From Aquidulcibacter paucihalophilus (GTDB lineage: Bacteria; Pseudomonadota; Alphaproteobacteria; Caulobacterales; Caulobacteraceae), in the NCBI GenBank assembly GCA_030285985.1, contig CP127384.1, forward strand, positions 1,910,501 through 1,974,500: a stretch of DNA of 64,000 nucleotides, written 5' to 3'. Made by a program: the position numbers and the translations under genes. Of this stretch, positions 1-8,374 are shown piece by piece. The notes beneath the pieces are model-generated. The model was not told the origin of the DNA, did no database searches, and worked only from the letters and a program-made list of their open reading frames with translations. Positions within the stretch are counted from its first letter, which is position 1. Each line of letters opens with the position of its first letter.

Positions 1-614
1 TCCGCCCCGCCCGCGACCATGACGTCGGCGTCGTCCAGCATGATCATCCGCGCCGCGTCGCCAATGGCGTGGGCCCCGGTGGCGCAGGCGGTGACGACCG
101 AGTGATTCGGGCCCTTGAGGCCGTGGCGGATCGAGATCTGGCCCGAGGTCAGATTGATCAGGGCGGAGGGGATGAAGAAGGGGCTGACCCGGCGCGGGCC
201 CTGCTCCTTCAGGATGATGGCGGTGTCGGCGATGGGGCCGAGGCCCCCGATGCCGGAGCCGACCATGACGCCGGTGCGCTCGCGCTGTTCCTCGGTCTCG
301 GGCTTCCAGCCGGCGTCGGCCAGGGCCTCGTCGGCGGCGGCGATGGCGTAGACGATGAAGTCGTCGACCCGCTTGCGGTCCTTGGGAGACATGACCTTTT
401 CGTGGTCGAACACGCCCGGCTGGCCGGGGGCACCGCCGCCGCGGCCATCGACCGACGGGATCTCGCCCGCGATGGTGCAGCCATAGCCTTCGGTGTCGAA
501 ATTGGTGATCGGGCCGATGCCAGAGCGACCTTCGAGGATGCCCTTCCAGTTATGCTCCACGCCCCATCCGAGCGGGGTGAGCAGACCGAGGCCGGTGACG
601 ACGACGCGGCGCAT
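1..614 (-). CDS. fabF: 3-oxoacyl-ACP synthase II (FabF), C-terminus cut by window edge
   Basis: FabF condenses malonyl-ACP with a growing acyl-ACP in cytoplasmic type II fatty acid elongation. The frame reads from ATG at 614 down to base 1, giving 204 N-terminal residues of a protein that is usually about 415 long. It opens MRRVVVTGLGLLTPLG, as this family does, and has the nucleophilic cysteine near residue 177 in VVTACATGAHAI. The His-His part of the active site lies beyond the window. A GAGGAG ribosome site sits just before the start. The gene follows acpP on the same strand, in the order fabD, fabG, (small gene), acpP, fabF. The family is certain; FabF rather than FabB is chosen from context. 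Confidence 0.95.
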   Translation of the reverse strand, partial: MRRVVVTGLGLLTPLGWGVEHNWKGILEGRSGIGPITNFDTEGYGCTIAGEIPSVDGRGGGAPGQPGVFDHEKVMSPKDRKRVDDFIVYAIAAADEALADAGWKPETEEQRERTGVMVGSGIGGLGPIADTAIILKEQGPRRVSPFFIPSALINLTSGQISIRHGLKGPNHSVVTACATGAHAIGDAARMIMLDDADVMVAGGA

Positions 615-721
615 GAGCGCTCCTCGTTACAGAATCCAGACCACAAACAGTAATGGCCGCCGGGCGGCCCCGCTAGGGGCGCGCCACGGCGGCCATCAAA
701 GCCGTTCGAAAAGGGCGGCGA

Positions 722-961
722 TCAGCCGGCCAGCTTCTCGTCGATGAACTTCACGGCGTCGCCGACCGTCTGGATGTGTTCGGCGGCGTCGTCCGGGATT
801 TCGATGTCGAATTCTTCCTCGAAGGCCATGACCAGTTCGACGTTGTCGAGCGAGTCAGCGCCCAGGTCGTCGATGAAGCTGGCCTTTTCAACGACCTTTT
901 CCGGATCGGCGTCCAGGTGGTCGATGACGATCTTGCGGACGCGTTCCAGGGTGTCGGACAT
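722..961 (-). CDS. acpP: Acyl carrier protein
   Basis: The 79-residue acidic protein carries growing acyl chains on a 4'-phosphopantetheine arm. The attachment serine is in the motif GADSLDN, and the fold ends with the usual [12 protein letters not shown] helix. The frame is open further upstream to 1039, but that part is arginine- and alanine-rich and unlike the family, so the start is placed at the MSDTLERV methionine. It lies between fabG and fabF, as in many alphaproteobacteria. Confidence 0.97.
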   Translation of the reverse strand: MSDTLERVRKIVIDHLDADPEKVVEKASFIDDLGADSLDNVELVMAFEEEFDIEIPDDAAEHIQTVGDAVKFIDEKLAG

Positions 962-1110
962 GGGTGTCTCTGCTTTCAGGGCCGCCGCAGCGGCTGTTGT
1001 CTCAAATCCTGCCGTATGACGACGGCGACGGCGACGCAAGCCTTGAACGAAGACTCACGACAACCGGTTGCCGAGGCTTTAGCACGGCGGCGCGGGCGGA
1101 AAATAGCCCG

Positions 1111-1311
1111 TTACCGGGTTTGAACGCTCCGGTTCACCCACCAGACCAGCCCGGCACCCACCAGCGCCAGAGGCGCGCCGTAGATGGCCCAGATGATCTG
1201 GCCGGTCATGAAGCTGCCCGGCAGGATGTTCAGCCCCTGCAGAACCCAGATGATGCCGATCAGCAGCATGGGGCCGCTGAGGATGGTGGCGAGGATGCGG
1301 AGAAATTTCAT
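1111..1311 (-). CDS. Small two-helix membrane protein, unknown function
   Basis: The protein has 66 residues and two predicted membrane segments, roughly residues 5-25 and 38-57, with a short loop between them and a basic end (NRSVQTR). The start at 1311 (MKFLRILA) is preferred over the in-frame ATG at 1332 because an AGGACC ribosome-binding-like site lies about seven bases before it. I recognise no catalytic motif. It lies in the fab cluster between fabG and acpP, but there is no evidence that it works in fatty acid synthesis. Confidence 0.65.
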   Translation of the reverse strand: MKFLRILATILSGPMLLIGIIWVLQGLNILPGSFMTGQIIWAIYGAPLALVGAGLVWWVNRSVQTR

Positions 1312-1322
1312 GTGTTCTGGTC

Positions 1323-1492
1323 CTTTCGTCATCCTCCGGCGAGCGCAGCGAGACCGGGGGACCCAGCGGCGCCGAAGGCGATCTGTTCACGTACAACGTC
1401 TGACGTTCCGGTTCGCGACAGCTTCGCGCTCGCGCGCGCCGCTGGGTCCCCCGGTCTGCGGCGCTGCGCGCCTTGCCGGAGGATGACGAAAG
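1323..1492. repeat. Long inverted repeat, arms about 50 bp
   Basis: The left arm (1323-1370) begins CTTTCGTCATCCTCCGGC and includes GACCGGGGGACCCAGCGGC. The right arm (1439-1492) is its reverse complement with a few extra bases in the middle. The spacer is about 68 bases with no gene. The right arm ends three bases before the fabG stop codon, so a transcript would fold into a very large hairpin after fabG. It looks like a dispersed palindromic element and could also terminate or stabilise the mRNA. Confidence 0.8.
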
Positions 1493-1495
1493 AGA

Positions 1496-2236
1496 TCAGA
1501 TCATCGCCATGCCGCCGTTCACGTGCAGGGTCTGCCCCGTGACATAGGCGGCTTCGTCCGAGGACAGATAGACGGCAGCGGCGGCGATCTCGTCGCCCGT
1601 ACCGAGGCGGCCGGCGGGGATGTTCTTCAGAATGGTCTCGCGCTGGGTGTCGTTCAGGACGTCGGTCATGGGCGAGGCGATGAAGCCGGGCGCGATGCAG
1701 TTGACCGTGATGCCGCGCGAGCCGACTTCCTGCGCCAGCGACTTGGAGAAACCGATCATGCCGGCCTTGGAGGCGGCGTAGTTGGTCTGGCCGGGGTTGC
1801 CGGTGACTCCGACCACCGAGGTGATGCCGATGATGCGGCCCGAACGGCGTTTCATCATCCCCTTCATCGCGGCGCGCGACAGGCGGAAATAGCTCTCGAG
1901 ATTGACCCGGATCACATCCTGGAAGTCCTCGTCCTTCATCCGCATCAGAAGGCCGTCCTTTGTGATCCCGGCGTTGGCGACGAGGATGTCGAGAGGGGCG
2001 CCCGCGGCTTCCTCGGCCCGGGCCAGCAGGCCGTCGACCGATTCTGCGTCGGACAGGTTTGCGGCGGCGGCGAAAGCGCGCTCGCCGAGTTCCTTAGCCA
2101 GATCCTGCAGCACGGCCTCGCGGGTGCCGGACAGCACGACGGTCGCGCCCTGTGCGTGCAGGGCCCGGGCGATGGCCCCGCCGATGCCGCCGGTGGCTCC
2201 GGTCACGAGGGCGGTCTTGCCTGTGAGATTGAACAT
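1496..2236 (-). CDS. fabG: 3-oxoacyl-ACP reductase
   Basis: FabG reduces 3-oxoacyl-ACP with NADPH in fatty acid elongation. The 246-residue classical short-chain dehydrogenase has the nucleotide-binding TGATGGIG near residue 12, NAG at 88-90, and the catalytic Ser140, Tyr153 and Lys157 in YAASK. Its ITVNCIAPGFI segment is typical of FabG. The position between fabD and acpP supports FabG over other members of the family. Confidence 0.96.
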   Translation of the reverse strand: MFNLTGKTALVTGATGGIGGAIARALHAQGATVVLSGTREAVLQDLAKELGERAFAAAANLSDAESVDGLLARAEEAAGAPLDILVANAGITKDGLLMRMKDEDFQDVIRVNLESYFRLSRAAMKGMMKRRSGRIIGITSVVGVTGNPGQTNYAASKAGMIGFSKSLAQEVGSRGITVNCIAPGFIASPMTDVLNDTQRETILKNIPAGRLGTGDEIAAAAVYLSSDEAAYVTGQTLHVNGGMAMI

Positions 2237-2262
2237 TGGCGGGCTCCGTGTCGGAAGAATGG

Positions 2263-2372
2263 AGGGTGATTGGTGGTTGGTGGCTGGTGATTTGCGCGGA
2301 AAGGCTGGTGATCAGAGATCACGGGCGGCGCCCCAAACCGGCCCGTCACCAGTCACCAACCACCAATCACCT
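2263..2372. repeat. Inverted repeat between fabD and fabG
   Basis: The left arm (2263-2290) contains GGTGATTGGTGGTTGGTGG. The right arm (2346-2372) is its near-perfect reverse complement and touches the fabD stop codon. The arms are about 27 bp and the spacer about 55 bp. The arms are themselves internally repetitive (GGTGATT/GGTGGTT units). No gene is seen inside. The hairpin lies in the fabD-fabG leader and could affect polarity. Confidence 0.8.
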
Positions 2373-3316
2373 CAAAACGACTTCGCGAACGCTTCCAGGT
2401 CTTCGGGCGTGTTCAGCGACAGGCTCTCGGCATCCGGCGCGATTCGCTTCGCCATGCCGGCCAGCACCTTGCCCGAGCCGATCTCGGCGAAGCGGGTCAC
2501 CCCGCCCTCCCCGGCCATCCACTCCATGCTCTCGCGCCAGCGGACACGGCCGGTGACCTGTTCGACCAGCAGGCGGCGCAGGACCTCGGGGTCGCGCTCG
2601 GGGCGGGCGGTGACATTGGCGACCACGGCGACCGAGGGGGCGACGATGGTCGCGGAGGCGAGGGCCGTGGCCATCTCATCGGCGGCGGGCTGCATCAGCG
2701 GGCAGTGGAAGGGCGCGGAGACGTTCAGCGGAATGGCGCGCGCGCCCAGCTCCTTGGCCTTTTCGATGGCGCGGTCGACGGCGGCCTTGTCGCCCGAGAT
2801 GACGATATTGCCGGCGTTGTTGTCATTGGCGACGACGCAGACGCCGACCTCGGAGCCCGCGGCAGCGGCAGCCTCGGCGAGGGCCAGGTCGGTCTTCGGC
2901 CCGATCAGCGAAGCCATGGCGCCCTTGCCGACGGGCACAGCGCGCTGCATGGCCTGACCGCGCAGTTTCAGCAGGCGGGCGGTGTCGGCGAGGGTGATCG
3001 AACCGGCGGCACAGAGGGCCGAATATTCGCCGAGCGAATGGCCGGCGACGAAGCCGGCGCGGCTGACGTCGACGCCGAACTCGACCTTGAGCACGCGAGC
3101 GGCGGCCAGCGAGACGGCCATCAGGGCCGGCTGGGCGTTCTCGGTCAGGGTCAGCTGGTCCTCGGGGCCCTCACGCATCAGGACCGACAGCTTCTGGCCC
3201 AGGGCCTCGTCGATCTCGGCGTAGACCTCACGCGCCGAGGCGAAGGCGTCGGCCAGCGCCACCCCCATGCCGACCGACTGGCTGCCTTGTCCGGGGAACA
3301 GCAGGGCGAGGGTCAT
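2372..3316 (-). CDS. fabD: Malonyl-CoA:ACP transacylase
   Basis: FabD loads malonate from CoA onto ACP to feed fatty acid elongation. The protein is 314 residues, the usual length. It has the N-terminal GQGSQ motif, the nucleophile Ser94 in GHSLGEYSA, and the partner histidine near 204 in APFHCPL. It is the first gene of the fabD-fabG part of the cluster, and a repeat element separates it from fabG. Confidence 0.97.
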   Translation of the reverse strand: MTLALLFPGQGSQSVGMGVALADAFASAREVYAEIDEALGQKLSVLMREGPEDQLTLTENAQPALMAVSLAAARVLKVEFGVDVSRAGFVAGHSLGEYSALCAAGSITLADTARLLKLRGQAMQRAVPVGKGAMASLIGPKTDLALAEAAAAAGSEVGVCVVANDNNAGNIVISGDKAAVDRAIEKAKELGARAIPLNVSAPFHCPLMQPAADEMATALASATIVAPSVAVVANVTARPERDPEVLRRLLVEQVTGRVRWRESMEWMAGEGGVTRFAEIGSGKVLAGMAKRIAPDAESLSLNTPEDLEAFAKSF

Positions 3317-3400
3317 GTCGGGTCTCCGGCGGTGTTGAATCGAGCCGGAGGGGTAGGACGATCAGGCCGCAGGGGCAAGATCGCTGGAAACCGCACAGGG

Positions 3401-3566
3401 TTCATCACAACGGCCACAACGGACTCACAACGAACACGACGGTGCCAGTGGGCCCGCGTCTCCCGTCAGGGAGGCGCAAAAGATCCCGATTGCGGGCAAG
3501 GGCCCGCGACGAAGGAACCAGGCTGGCTCCCGTCGTGTCTCTTCGTTGTGTTCGTTGTGATGAAAC
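3401..3566. repeat. Inverted repeat in the fabD upstream gap
   Basis: The 300-base gap 3317-3616 has no gene. It holds an inverted repeat whose left arm (3401-3442) contains TTCATCACAACGGCCACAAC and CAACGAACACGACG. The right arm (3531-3566) is the reverse complement with small gaps, containing TTCGTTGTGTTCGTTGTGA. GGGCCCGCG occurs twice between the arms as nested symmetry. The element lies between the oxidoreductase at 3617-5023 and fabD. Confidence 0.7.
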
Positions 3567-3616
3567 GGCCTCGCCCCGGGGCAAGCCCGCAACCTCGGAA
3601 GCCCACTACGACCCGA

Positions 3617-5023
3617 TCAGAACAACACCGCCGGGTTCATGATCCGGTGCGGGTCGATCGCGGCTCGGACCGCCTGCATGGTCCGGATTTCCAACGGCGA
3701 CTTGTAGCGCCGGGCCTCTTCCGTCTTGAGCCGGCCGAGGCCGTGTTCGGCCGAGATGGATCCGTCGTAGCGGGCGACGATGTCGTGGACGATCTGCGAG
3801 CCTTCCTCCCAGCGGGCAAGAAATGCCTTCAGGTCGCCGCCCGGCGGGCACAGGACGTCATAGTGGAGGTTGCCGTCGCCGACGTGGCCGAAGGCGCTGA
3901 CCCGGGCTCCGGGGTGGAAGCGCTCGACGGCGGCGGTGGCCTCGTCGAGGAATTCGGCGATGCGGGAGAGCGGGACGGAGACATCGTGTTTCCAGCCGCC
4001 GCCCTCCGGCTTCTGGGCCCCGGACTGTTCCTCGCGGACCTTCCAGAAGGCGGCGCGCTGGGCGTCGTTCTGGGCGATGGCGGCGTCGTTGATCAGGCCG
4101 GTCTCGAAGGCATGGGTCAGCAGCCGCTCCATGGCCGCGTCGGCCGCGCCGGGCTCGCCCGAGACCAGTTCGATCAGAACGTACCAGGGCGGCGTCGAGT
4201 CCAGCGGCTCGCGCGTGTCAGGCACATTGGCGAGGACGAAACCCATGCCGATCCGCTTCATCAGCTCGAAGGCCTCGACTCCGCCGCCGGTCTCGGCCTT
4301 GGCGCGGGCCAGCAGTTCGATGGCGGCAGCGGGCGCGTCGAGCCCGACCATGGCCGTGGCCCGGCTGCGCATGACGGGGAACAGTTTCAGCGTCGCGGCG
4401 GTGACCACGCCGAGCGTGCCCTCGGCCCCGATCAGCAGCTGTTTCAGGTCATAGCCGGTGTTGTCCTTGCGGAGCCGTTTGAGGCCGTTGAAGACCTCGC
4501 CGTCGGGCATGACCGCCTCGATGCCCAGCACCAGATCGCGCATCATGCCGTAGCGGAGCACGGCGGTGCCGCCGGCATTGGTCGAGATGACCCCGCCGAT
4601 GGTGGCCGTGCCCTCTGCCGCGAGGCTGAGCGGGAACAGGCGGTCGGCGGCGGCGGCGGCCTGCTGGGCTTCCAGCAGGGTGATCCCCGCCTCCACGATC
4701 ATGGCGTCGTCCAGCGGCGTGACATCCCGCACGGCGCGCAGCTTGCGGGTCGAGAGCAGGACCTCGCCAAAGGGAATCTGGCCGCCGACGAGGCCGGTAT
4801 CGCCGCCCTGGGGGACAATGGCGATGCGGTGCTCCGCGCAGACGCGGATGGCGGCGGCGACCTGGGCGGTCGAACGCGGCGTCAGCATCAGCGGCGAATG
4901 GCCGTGCCAGCGATTACGCCACTCGGTCAGCCACGGCGCGATCTCGGCCGGATCCTCGGTCCAGCCGCCCTCGCCGAGGGCCGATTTCAGGGCAACGAGG
5001 GCGGCGGGCAACGGGACGGTCAT
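3617..5023 (-). CDS. FAD-linked D-2-hydroxyacid dehydrogenase (D-2-hydroxyglutarate/D-lactate type)
   Basis: The 468-residue flavoprotein has the GlcD/D2HGDH layout. An N-terminal PCMH-type FAD domain contains VPQGGDTGLVGGQ and IGGVISTNAGGTAVLRYG. A C-terminal FAD-oxidase domain contains FGHVGDGNLHYD, which supplies metal or substrate ligands in the family, and SAEHGLGRLK. Such enzymes oxidise D-2-hydroxyglutarate, D-lactate or glycolate to the 2-oxo acid and pass electrons to an acceptor. The exact substrate cannot be read from sequence. Its length and motifs fit D-2-hydroxyglutarate dehydrogenase well. It is alone on its strand here. Confidence 0.85.
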   Translation of the reverse strand: MTVPLPAALVALKSALGEGGWTEDPAEIAPWLTEWRNRWHGHSPLMLTPRSTAQVAAAIRVCAEHRIAIVPQGGDTGLVGGQIPFGEVLLSTRKLRAVRDVTPLDDAMIVEAGITLLEAQQAAAAADRLFPLSLAAEGTATIGGVISTNAGGTAVLRYGMMRDLVLGIEAVMPDGEVFNGLKRLRKDNTGYDLKQLLIGAEGTLGVVTAATLKLFPVMRSRATAMVGLDAPAAAIELLARAKAETGGGVEAFELMKRIGMGFVLANVPDTREPLDSTPPWYVLIELVSGEPGAADAAMERLLTHAFETGLINDAAIAQNDAQRAAFWKVREEQSGAQKPEGGGWKHDVSVPLSRIAEFLDEATAAVERFHPGARVSAFGHVGDGNLHYDVLCPPGGDLKAFLARWEEGSQIVHDIVARYDGSISAEHGLGRLKTEEARRYKSPLEIRTMQAVRAAIDPHRIMNPAVLF

Positions 5024-5079
5024 GCCGCCCTTGTCTCAAAGTCGTGGGCTCGGCGAAAGGGCCGTGTCAGGGTTGGCGC

Positions 5080-5490
5080 ATGTCCATCCCCCTGCCCGCT
5101 CCCGTCCCCGCTGTCGGCGTCGTCTGTCTGCGCGGCGATTCGGTGCTGCTGATCCGGCGCGGGACGCCGCCGCGGCAGGGTGAATGGAGCCTGCCGGGCG
5201 GGCGCATCGAGCCCGGCGAACGGGCCGTGGACGCGGCCCTGCGGGAACTGCGCGAGGAGACCGGGGTCGAGGCGGAGATCACGGGGCTGATCGACGTGGT
5301 CGACGGGCTCTTCCCCGAGGCGGGACGGCACTATGTGCTGATCGACTATGCCGCGCGCTGGCTCTCGGGTGAGCCGGTGGCCGGCGACGATGCCGCGGAC
5401 GCGCGGTTCGTGGCGCTGGATGAGATCGAGGCCCTGATCGACTGGTCCGAGACGCGGCGGATCATCCGGATGGCCGCCGCCGCGCGCTGA
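5080..5490 (+). CDS. Nudix hydrolase
   Basis: The 136-residue protein has a complete Nudix box: GGRIEPGE followed by RELREETG. This binds the divalent metal that hydrolyses nucleoside diphosphate derivatives. An in-frame GTG lies upstream at 5044, but the start at 5080 (MSIPLPAP) puts the fold in its normal register (VGVVCLRGDSVLLIRRG). The substrate is unknown; the size fits ADP-ribose or NTP-sanitising members. It is divergent from the oxidoreductase upstream. Confidence 0.9.
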   Translation: MSIPLPAPVPAVGVVCLRGDSVLLIRRGTPPRQGEWSLPGGRIEPGERAVDAALRELREETGVEAEITGLIDVVDGLFPEAGRHYVLIDYAARWLSGEPVAGDDAADARFVALDEIEALIDWSETRRIIRMAAAAR

Positions 5491-5584
5491 ACGACCCGGA
5501 TTACGCGGATGTCATCTATGCCGCAGCCGGTTTCTGTGGCGTGGCGGCCACAGGGTGCTAACCTGCACGCGACAGGGAGATATC

Positions 5585-6601
5585 ATGGACATGTCGCTTC
5601 TATTCACCGTCGCACTGGTCGTGCTGGCCTTCGTGCTGCTGTTCAGCGTGGTCAAGATCGTGCCCCAGGGCCGCGAGATGACCGTCGAACGGTTCGGCAA
5701 ATACACCCGGACCCTCGCGCCCGGCATCAGCATCCTGACGCCGTTCGTCGAGCGTATCGGCCGTCGCATGAACATGATGGAGCAGGTCCTCGACGTGCCC
5801 CAGCAGGAGGTCATCACCAAGGACAATGCCATGGTGAAGGTGGACGCCATCGTCTTCATCCAGGTGATGGAGGCCTCGGCCGCCGCCTACCGGATCGAGA
5901 ACCTGCCCTACGCCATCACCCAGCTTTGCTCGACCAATCTGCGAACCGTGGTCGGCTCGATGGAGCTGGACGAGGTGCTGTTCCAGCGCGACTCGATCAA
6001 CTCGCGCCTGCTGACCGTGATCGATGCGGCGACCGAGCCGTGGGGCGTCAAGGTCAACCGGATCGAGATCAAGGACCTGACCCCGCCGGCCGACATCACC
6101 AATGCGATGGCCCGCCAGATGAAGGCCGAGCGCGAACGCCGCGCCGTCATCACCGAGGCCGACGGCGAGAAACAGGCCGCCATCGCCCGCGCCGAGGGCG
6201 CCAAACAGGCCGCCATTCTGGAGGCCGAGGGCCGCCGCGAAGCCGCCTTCCGCGACGCCGAGGCCCGCGAACGCGAAGCCGAGGCCGAGGCCAAGGCGAC
6301 CGCCATGGTGTCCCAGGCCATCGCGGCCGGCGACGTCAATGCGATCAACTACTTCGTGGCCCAGAAATATGTCGAGGCCTTCGCCGAACTGGCGCGCAAT
6401 CCCACGGCCAAGACGGTCATCGTCCCGGCCGAGATGTCCGGCCTGGTCGGCACCATCGCCGGCCTGGGCGAACTGGTGGGTCTGGCCAAGGAACAGCAGC
6501 AGGGCCGCAGCGACGTGCGCCGCGACGCCCCGCCGGCGCCGCCCGCGCCCGCTCGCGCCACGCCGCCGCGCCCGCCCCGCCCCTCCGTTCCGAGGACCTG
6601 A
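5585..6601 (+). CDS. SPFH/stomatin-like membrane protein (QmcA type)
   Basis: The protein has 338 residues. An N-terminal membrane anchor (about residues 4-24) is followed by an SPFH/band-7 domain with the paraslipin signature VPQGREMTVERFGKY. A long alanine/glutamate coiled coil (about 185-255) and a proline-rich tail (about 310-338) complete it. Such proteins oligomerise into membrane microdomain scaffolds. The start follows an AGGGAGA ribosome site. The NfeD partner gene begins three bases after the stop, which is the classic pairing. Confidence 0.93.
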   Translation: MDMSLLFTVALVVLAFVLLFSVVKIVPQGREMTVERFGKYTRTLAPGISILTPFVERIGRRMNMMEQVLDVPQQEVITKDNAMVKVDAIVFIQVMEASAAAYRIENLPYAITQLCSTNLRTVVGSMELDEVLFQRDSINSRLLTVIDAATEPWGVKVNRIEIKDLTPPADITNAMARQMKAERERRAVITEADGEKQAAIARAEGAKQAAILEAEGRREAAFRDAEAREREAEAEAKATAMVSQAIAAGDVNAINYFVAQKYVEAFAELARNPTAKTVIVPAEMSGLVGTIAGLGELVGLAKEQQQGRSDVRRDAPPAPPAPARATPPRPPRPSVPRT

Positions 6602-6604
6602 TCC

Positions 6605-7063
6605 ATGGAAGCGCTGACTGACCTGCACGCGGCCCAGCCGTTCTGGATCTGGCTGGCTCTGGGCGTGCTGCTGCTGGCGGTGGAAGCCGCCTTCTCGACC
6701 GAATGGCTGCTGTGGCCGGCGGTGTCGGCGGGGGTCGTGGCGGTGGTCACCGCCCTCGGCCTGCCGCTCAACTTCCTCGGCGAAATGGCGCTGTTCGCCG
6801 CCCTGACCGTGGCCGCGACCCTGCTGTCACGCCGGCTGATCCAGAGGGTCAATCCTTCAGACAGTCCGGACATCAACGCCCGCGACGCGCGTCTGATCGG
6901 CCAGCGGGCCCAGGTGGTCCAAGGCTTCGTGGACGGCCGCGGCCGGGTGTTCGTTTCCGGGGCCGAATGGGTCGCCGAGATCGAGGGTGCCGCCCCTCTG
7001 GCCGGCGAGAGCGTCATCGTCGAGGGAATGGACGGGCCGAAGCTGAAGGTGCGGCCGGCCTAA
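6605..7063 (+). CDS. NfeD-like membrane protein
   Basis: The 152-residue protein has two or three membrane segments (about 17-75) followed by a C-terminal OB-fold domain ([20 protein letters not shown] to the end). This is the short NfeD form without a ClpP-type protease domain. NfeD partners bind SPFH scaffold proteins at the membrane. It is co-transcribed with the SPFH gene just upstream and overlaps the convergent rnhA by four bases. Confidence 0.9.
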   Translation: MEALTDLHAAQPFWIWLALGVLLLAVEAAFSTEWLLWPAVSAGVVAVVTALGLPLNFLGEMALFAALTVAATLLSRRLIQRVNPSDSPDINARDARLIGQRAQVVQGFVDGRGRVFVSGAEWVAEIEGAAPLAGESVIVEGMDGPKLKVRPA

Positions 7064-7503
7064 CCGGCCCGCATATCCTCGATCCCGCGGTTGGCGAGAC
7101 CGTCGGCGCGTTCGTTCAGCTCATGGCCGGCGTGGCCCTTGACCCAGTGCCACTTCACCTCGTGGCGGGTACGGGCGGCGTCGAGGCGTTTCCACAGGTC
7201 CTCATTCTTGACCGGCTTCTTCTCGGCCGTCTTCCAGCCGCGCGCCTTCCACGGCCCGATCCATTTGGTGATGCCGTCCATGACGTAGCGGCTGTCGGTG
7301 TGCAGATCGACGCGACAGGGGCGGGTCAGAGCCTCCAGCGCGCTGATCGCGCCCATCAGCTCCATGCGGTTGTTGGTGGTCAGCGGCTCTCCGCCCCACA
7401 ACTCCTTCTCGTGACCGCCGCCGGTCTGCAGGATCGCGCCCCAGCCGCCGGGGCCGGGGTTGCCCTTGCAGGCGCCGTCGGTGTGGATGATCACGTGACT
7501 CAT
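7060..7503 (-). CDS. rnhA: Ribonuclease HI
   Basis: RNase HI cuts the RNA strand of RNA-DNA hybrids, removing primers and R-loops. The 147-residue protein has the acidic metal-binding residues in order: [26 protein letters not shown], and the C-terminal NERADGLAN. The basic-protrusion region [15 protein letters not shown] is present. The length matches the E. coli type. It is divergent from tatA. Confidence 0.97.
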   Translation of the reverse strand: MSHVIIHTDGACKGNPGPGGWGAILQTGGGHEKELWGGEPLTTNNRMELMGAISALEALTRPCRVDLHTDSRYVMDGITKWIGPWKARGWKTAEKKPVKNEDLWKRLDAARTRHEVKWHWVKGHAGHELNERADGLANRGIEDMRAG

Positions 7504-7607
7504 TCGCGCCTCCTAACAGGTTCGCTTGGCGTCGCGCCACTGAAGCGCCTATATGCGGCTCAAGTGTTTGAACGGGCCGCGCATCGGCCCGAACGAGGAG
7601 ACGGTTC

Positions 7608-7826
7608 GTGGGTACTTTCGGCATCTGGCACTGGGCCATCGTCGCGATCGTCGCCCTGCTGTTGTTCGGCGGGCGCGGCAAGCTGTCGGGCCTGATGGGC
7701 GACGCGGCCAAGGGCATCAAGGCTTTCCGCGAAGGCCTGAAGGACACCGATTCGGACAAGCCTTCGGACGAGCGCGCGGGTGCCTTGCCCCGCACCGACG
7801 CCGAAAAAGAAGACCTGAAGTCGTAA
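7608..7826 (+). CDS. tatA: Twin-arginine translocase subunit TatA
   Basis: TatA forms the size-variable pore of the Tat system, which exports folded proteins. The 72-residue protein has one N-terminal membrane helix (about 6-21), then FGGRGKL, an amphipathic helix and an acidic soluble tail. The GTG start has GAGGAG eight bases before it. It is the first gene of tatABC. Confidence 0.96.
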   Translation: MGTFGIWHWAIVAIVALLLFGGRGKLSGLMGDAAKGIKAFREGLKDTDSDKPSDERAGALPRTDAEKEDLKS

Positions 7827-7855
7827 CCCCCTCACTGACGTCGGAGACCTGACGG

Positions 7856-8374
7856 ATGGGTGGCCTCGGCCCCGGTATCGGCGGCTTTGAAATCCTCGTG
7901 ATCGGCATCGTGGCCCTGCTTGTGGTGGGGCCAAAGGATTTGCCGTTGCTGATGCGCAAGATCGGCAAGGTGATGGCCCGCGCCCGCGCCATGGCCAATG
8001 AGTTCCGCTCGAGCTTCGACGAGATGGCGCGCCAGTCCGAGCTGGACGAGCTGCGCAAGGAGGTCCAGGCGCTGCGGACCGGCCAGGGCCTGGTCCCGCT
8101 GGGTGCCGAGGCCGACGCCGCCTTCCGGGAAATCCGCGATGATCTGAACCGCCCGCTCGACGAGCCGGTCATGCTGGCCGCGCCCGACGAATGGCCCGAC
8201 AGCCCGCCGGTCATGACGCCGCTTGAGGCCGAACCGGCGCAGGCACCGAAGGCGAAAGCGAAAGCCGCCGCCAAGCCCCGCACGGCGCCGACCAAGGCCG
8301 CCGCGCCGGTGGCCTCCATCAAGACCGCCAGCGGCAAGTCCCGGCCCATCCGTGCGAAGAAGGTGGACCTGTGA
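7856..8374 (+). CDS. tatB: Twin-arginine translocase subunit TatB
   Basis: TatB binds TatC to form the receptor for twin-arginine signal peptides. The 172-residue protein has a membrane helix in FEILVIGIVALLVVGPKDLP, with the conserved VGPKDLP turn. A long amphipathic helix (about 30-75) and an Ala/Lys/Pro-rich tail follow. It starts 29 bases after tatA, and its TGA overlaps the GTG of tatC. Confidence 0.96.
   Translation: MGGLGPGIGGFEILVIGIVALLVVGPKDLPLLMRKIGKVMARARAMANEFRSSFDEMARQSELDELRKEVQALRTGQGLVPLGAEADAAFREIRDDLNRPLDEPVMLAAPDEWPDSPPVMTPLEAEPAQAPKAKAKAAAKPRTAPTKAAAPVASIKTASGKSRPIRAKKVDL

Noticed and set aside
2705..5152. An 815-codon open frame on the plus strand across fabD and the D-2-hydroxyacid dehydrogenase.
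   Set aside because: It is antisense to two clear genes, is dominated by Gly, Arg, Asp and Ala, and has no domain. GC-rich third positions keep opposite frames open.
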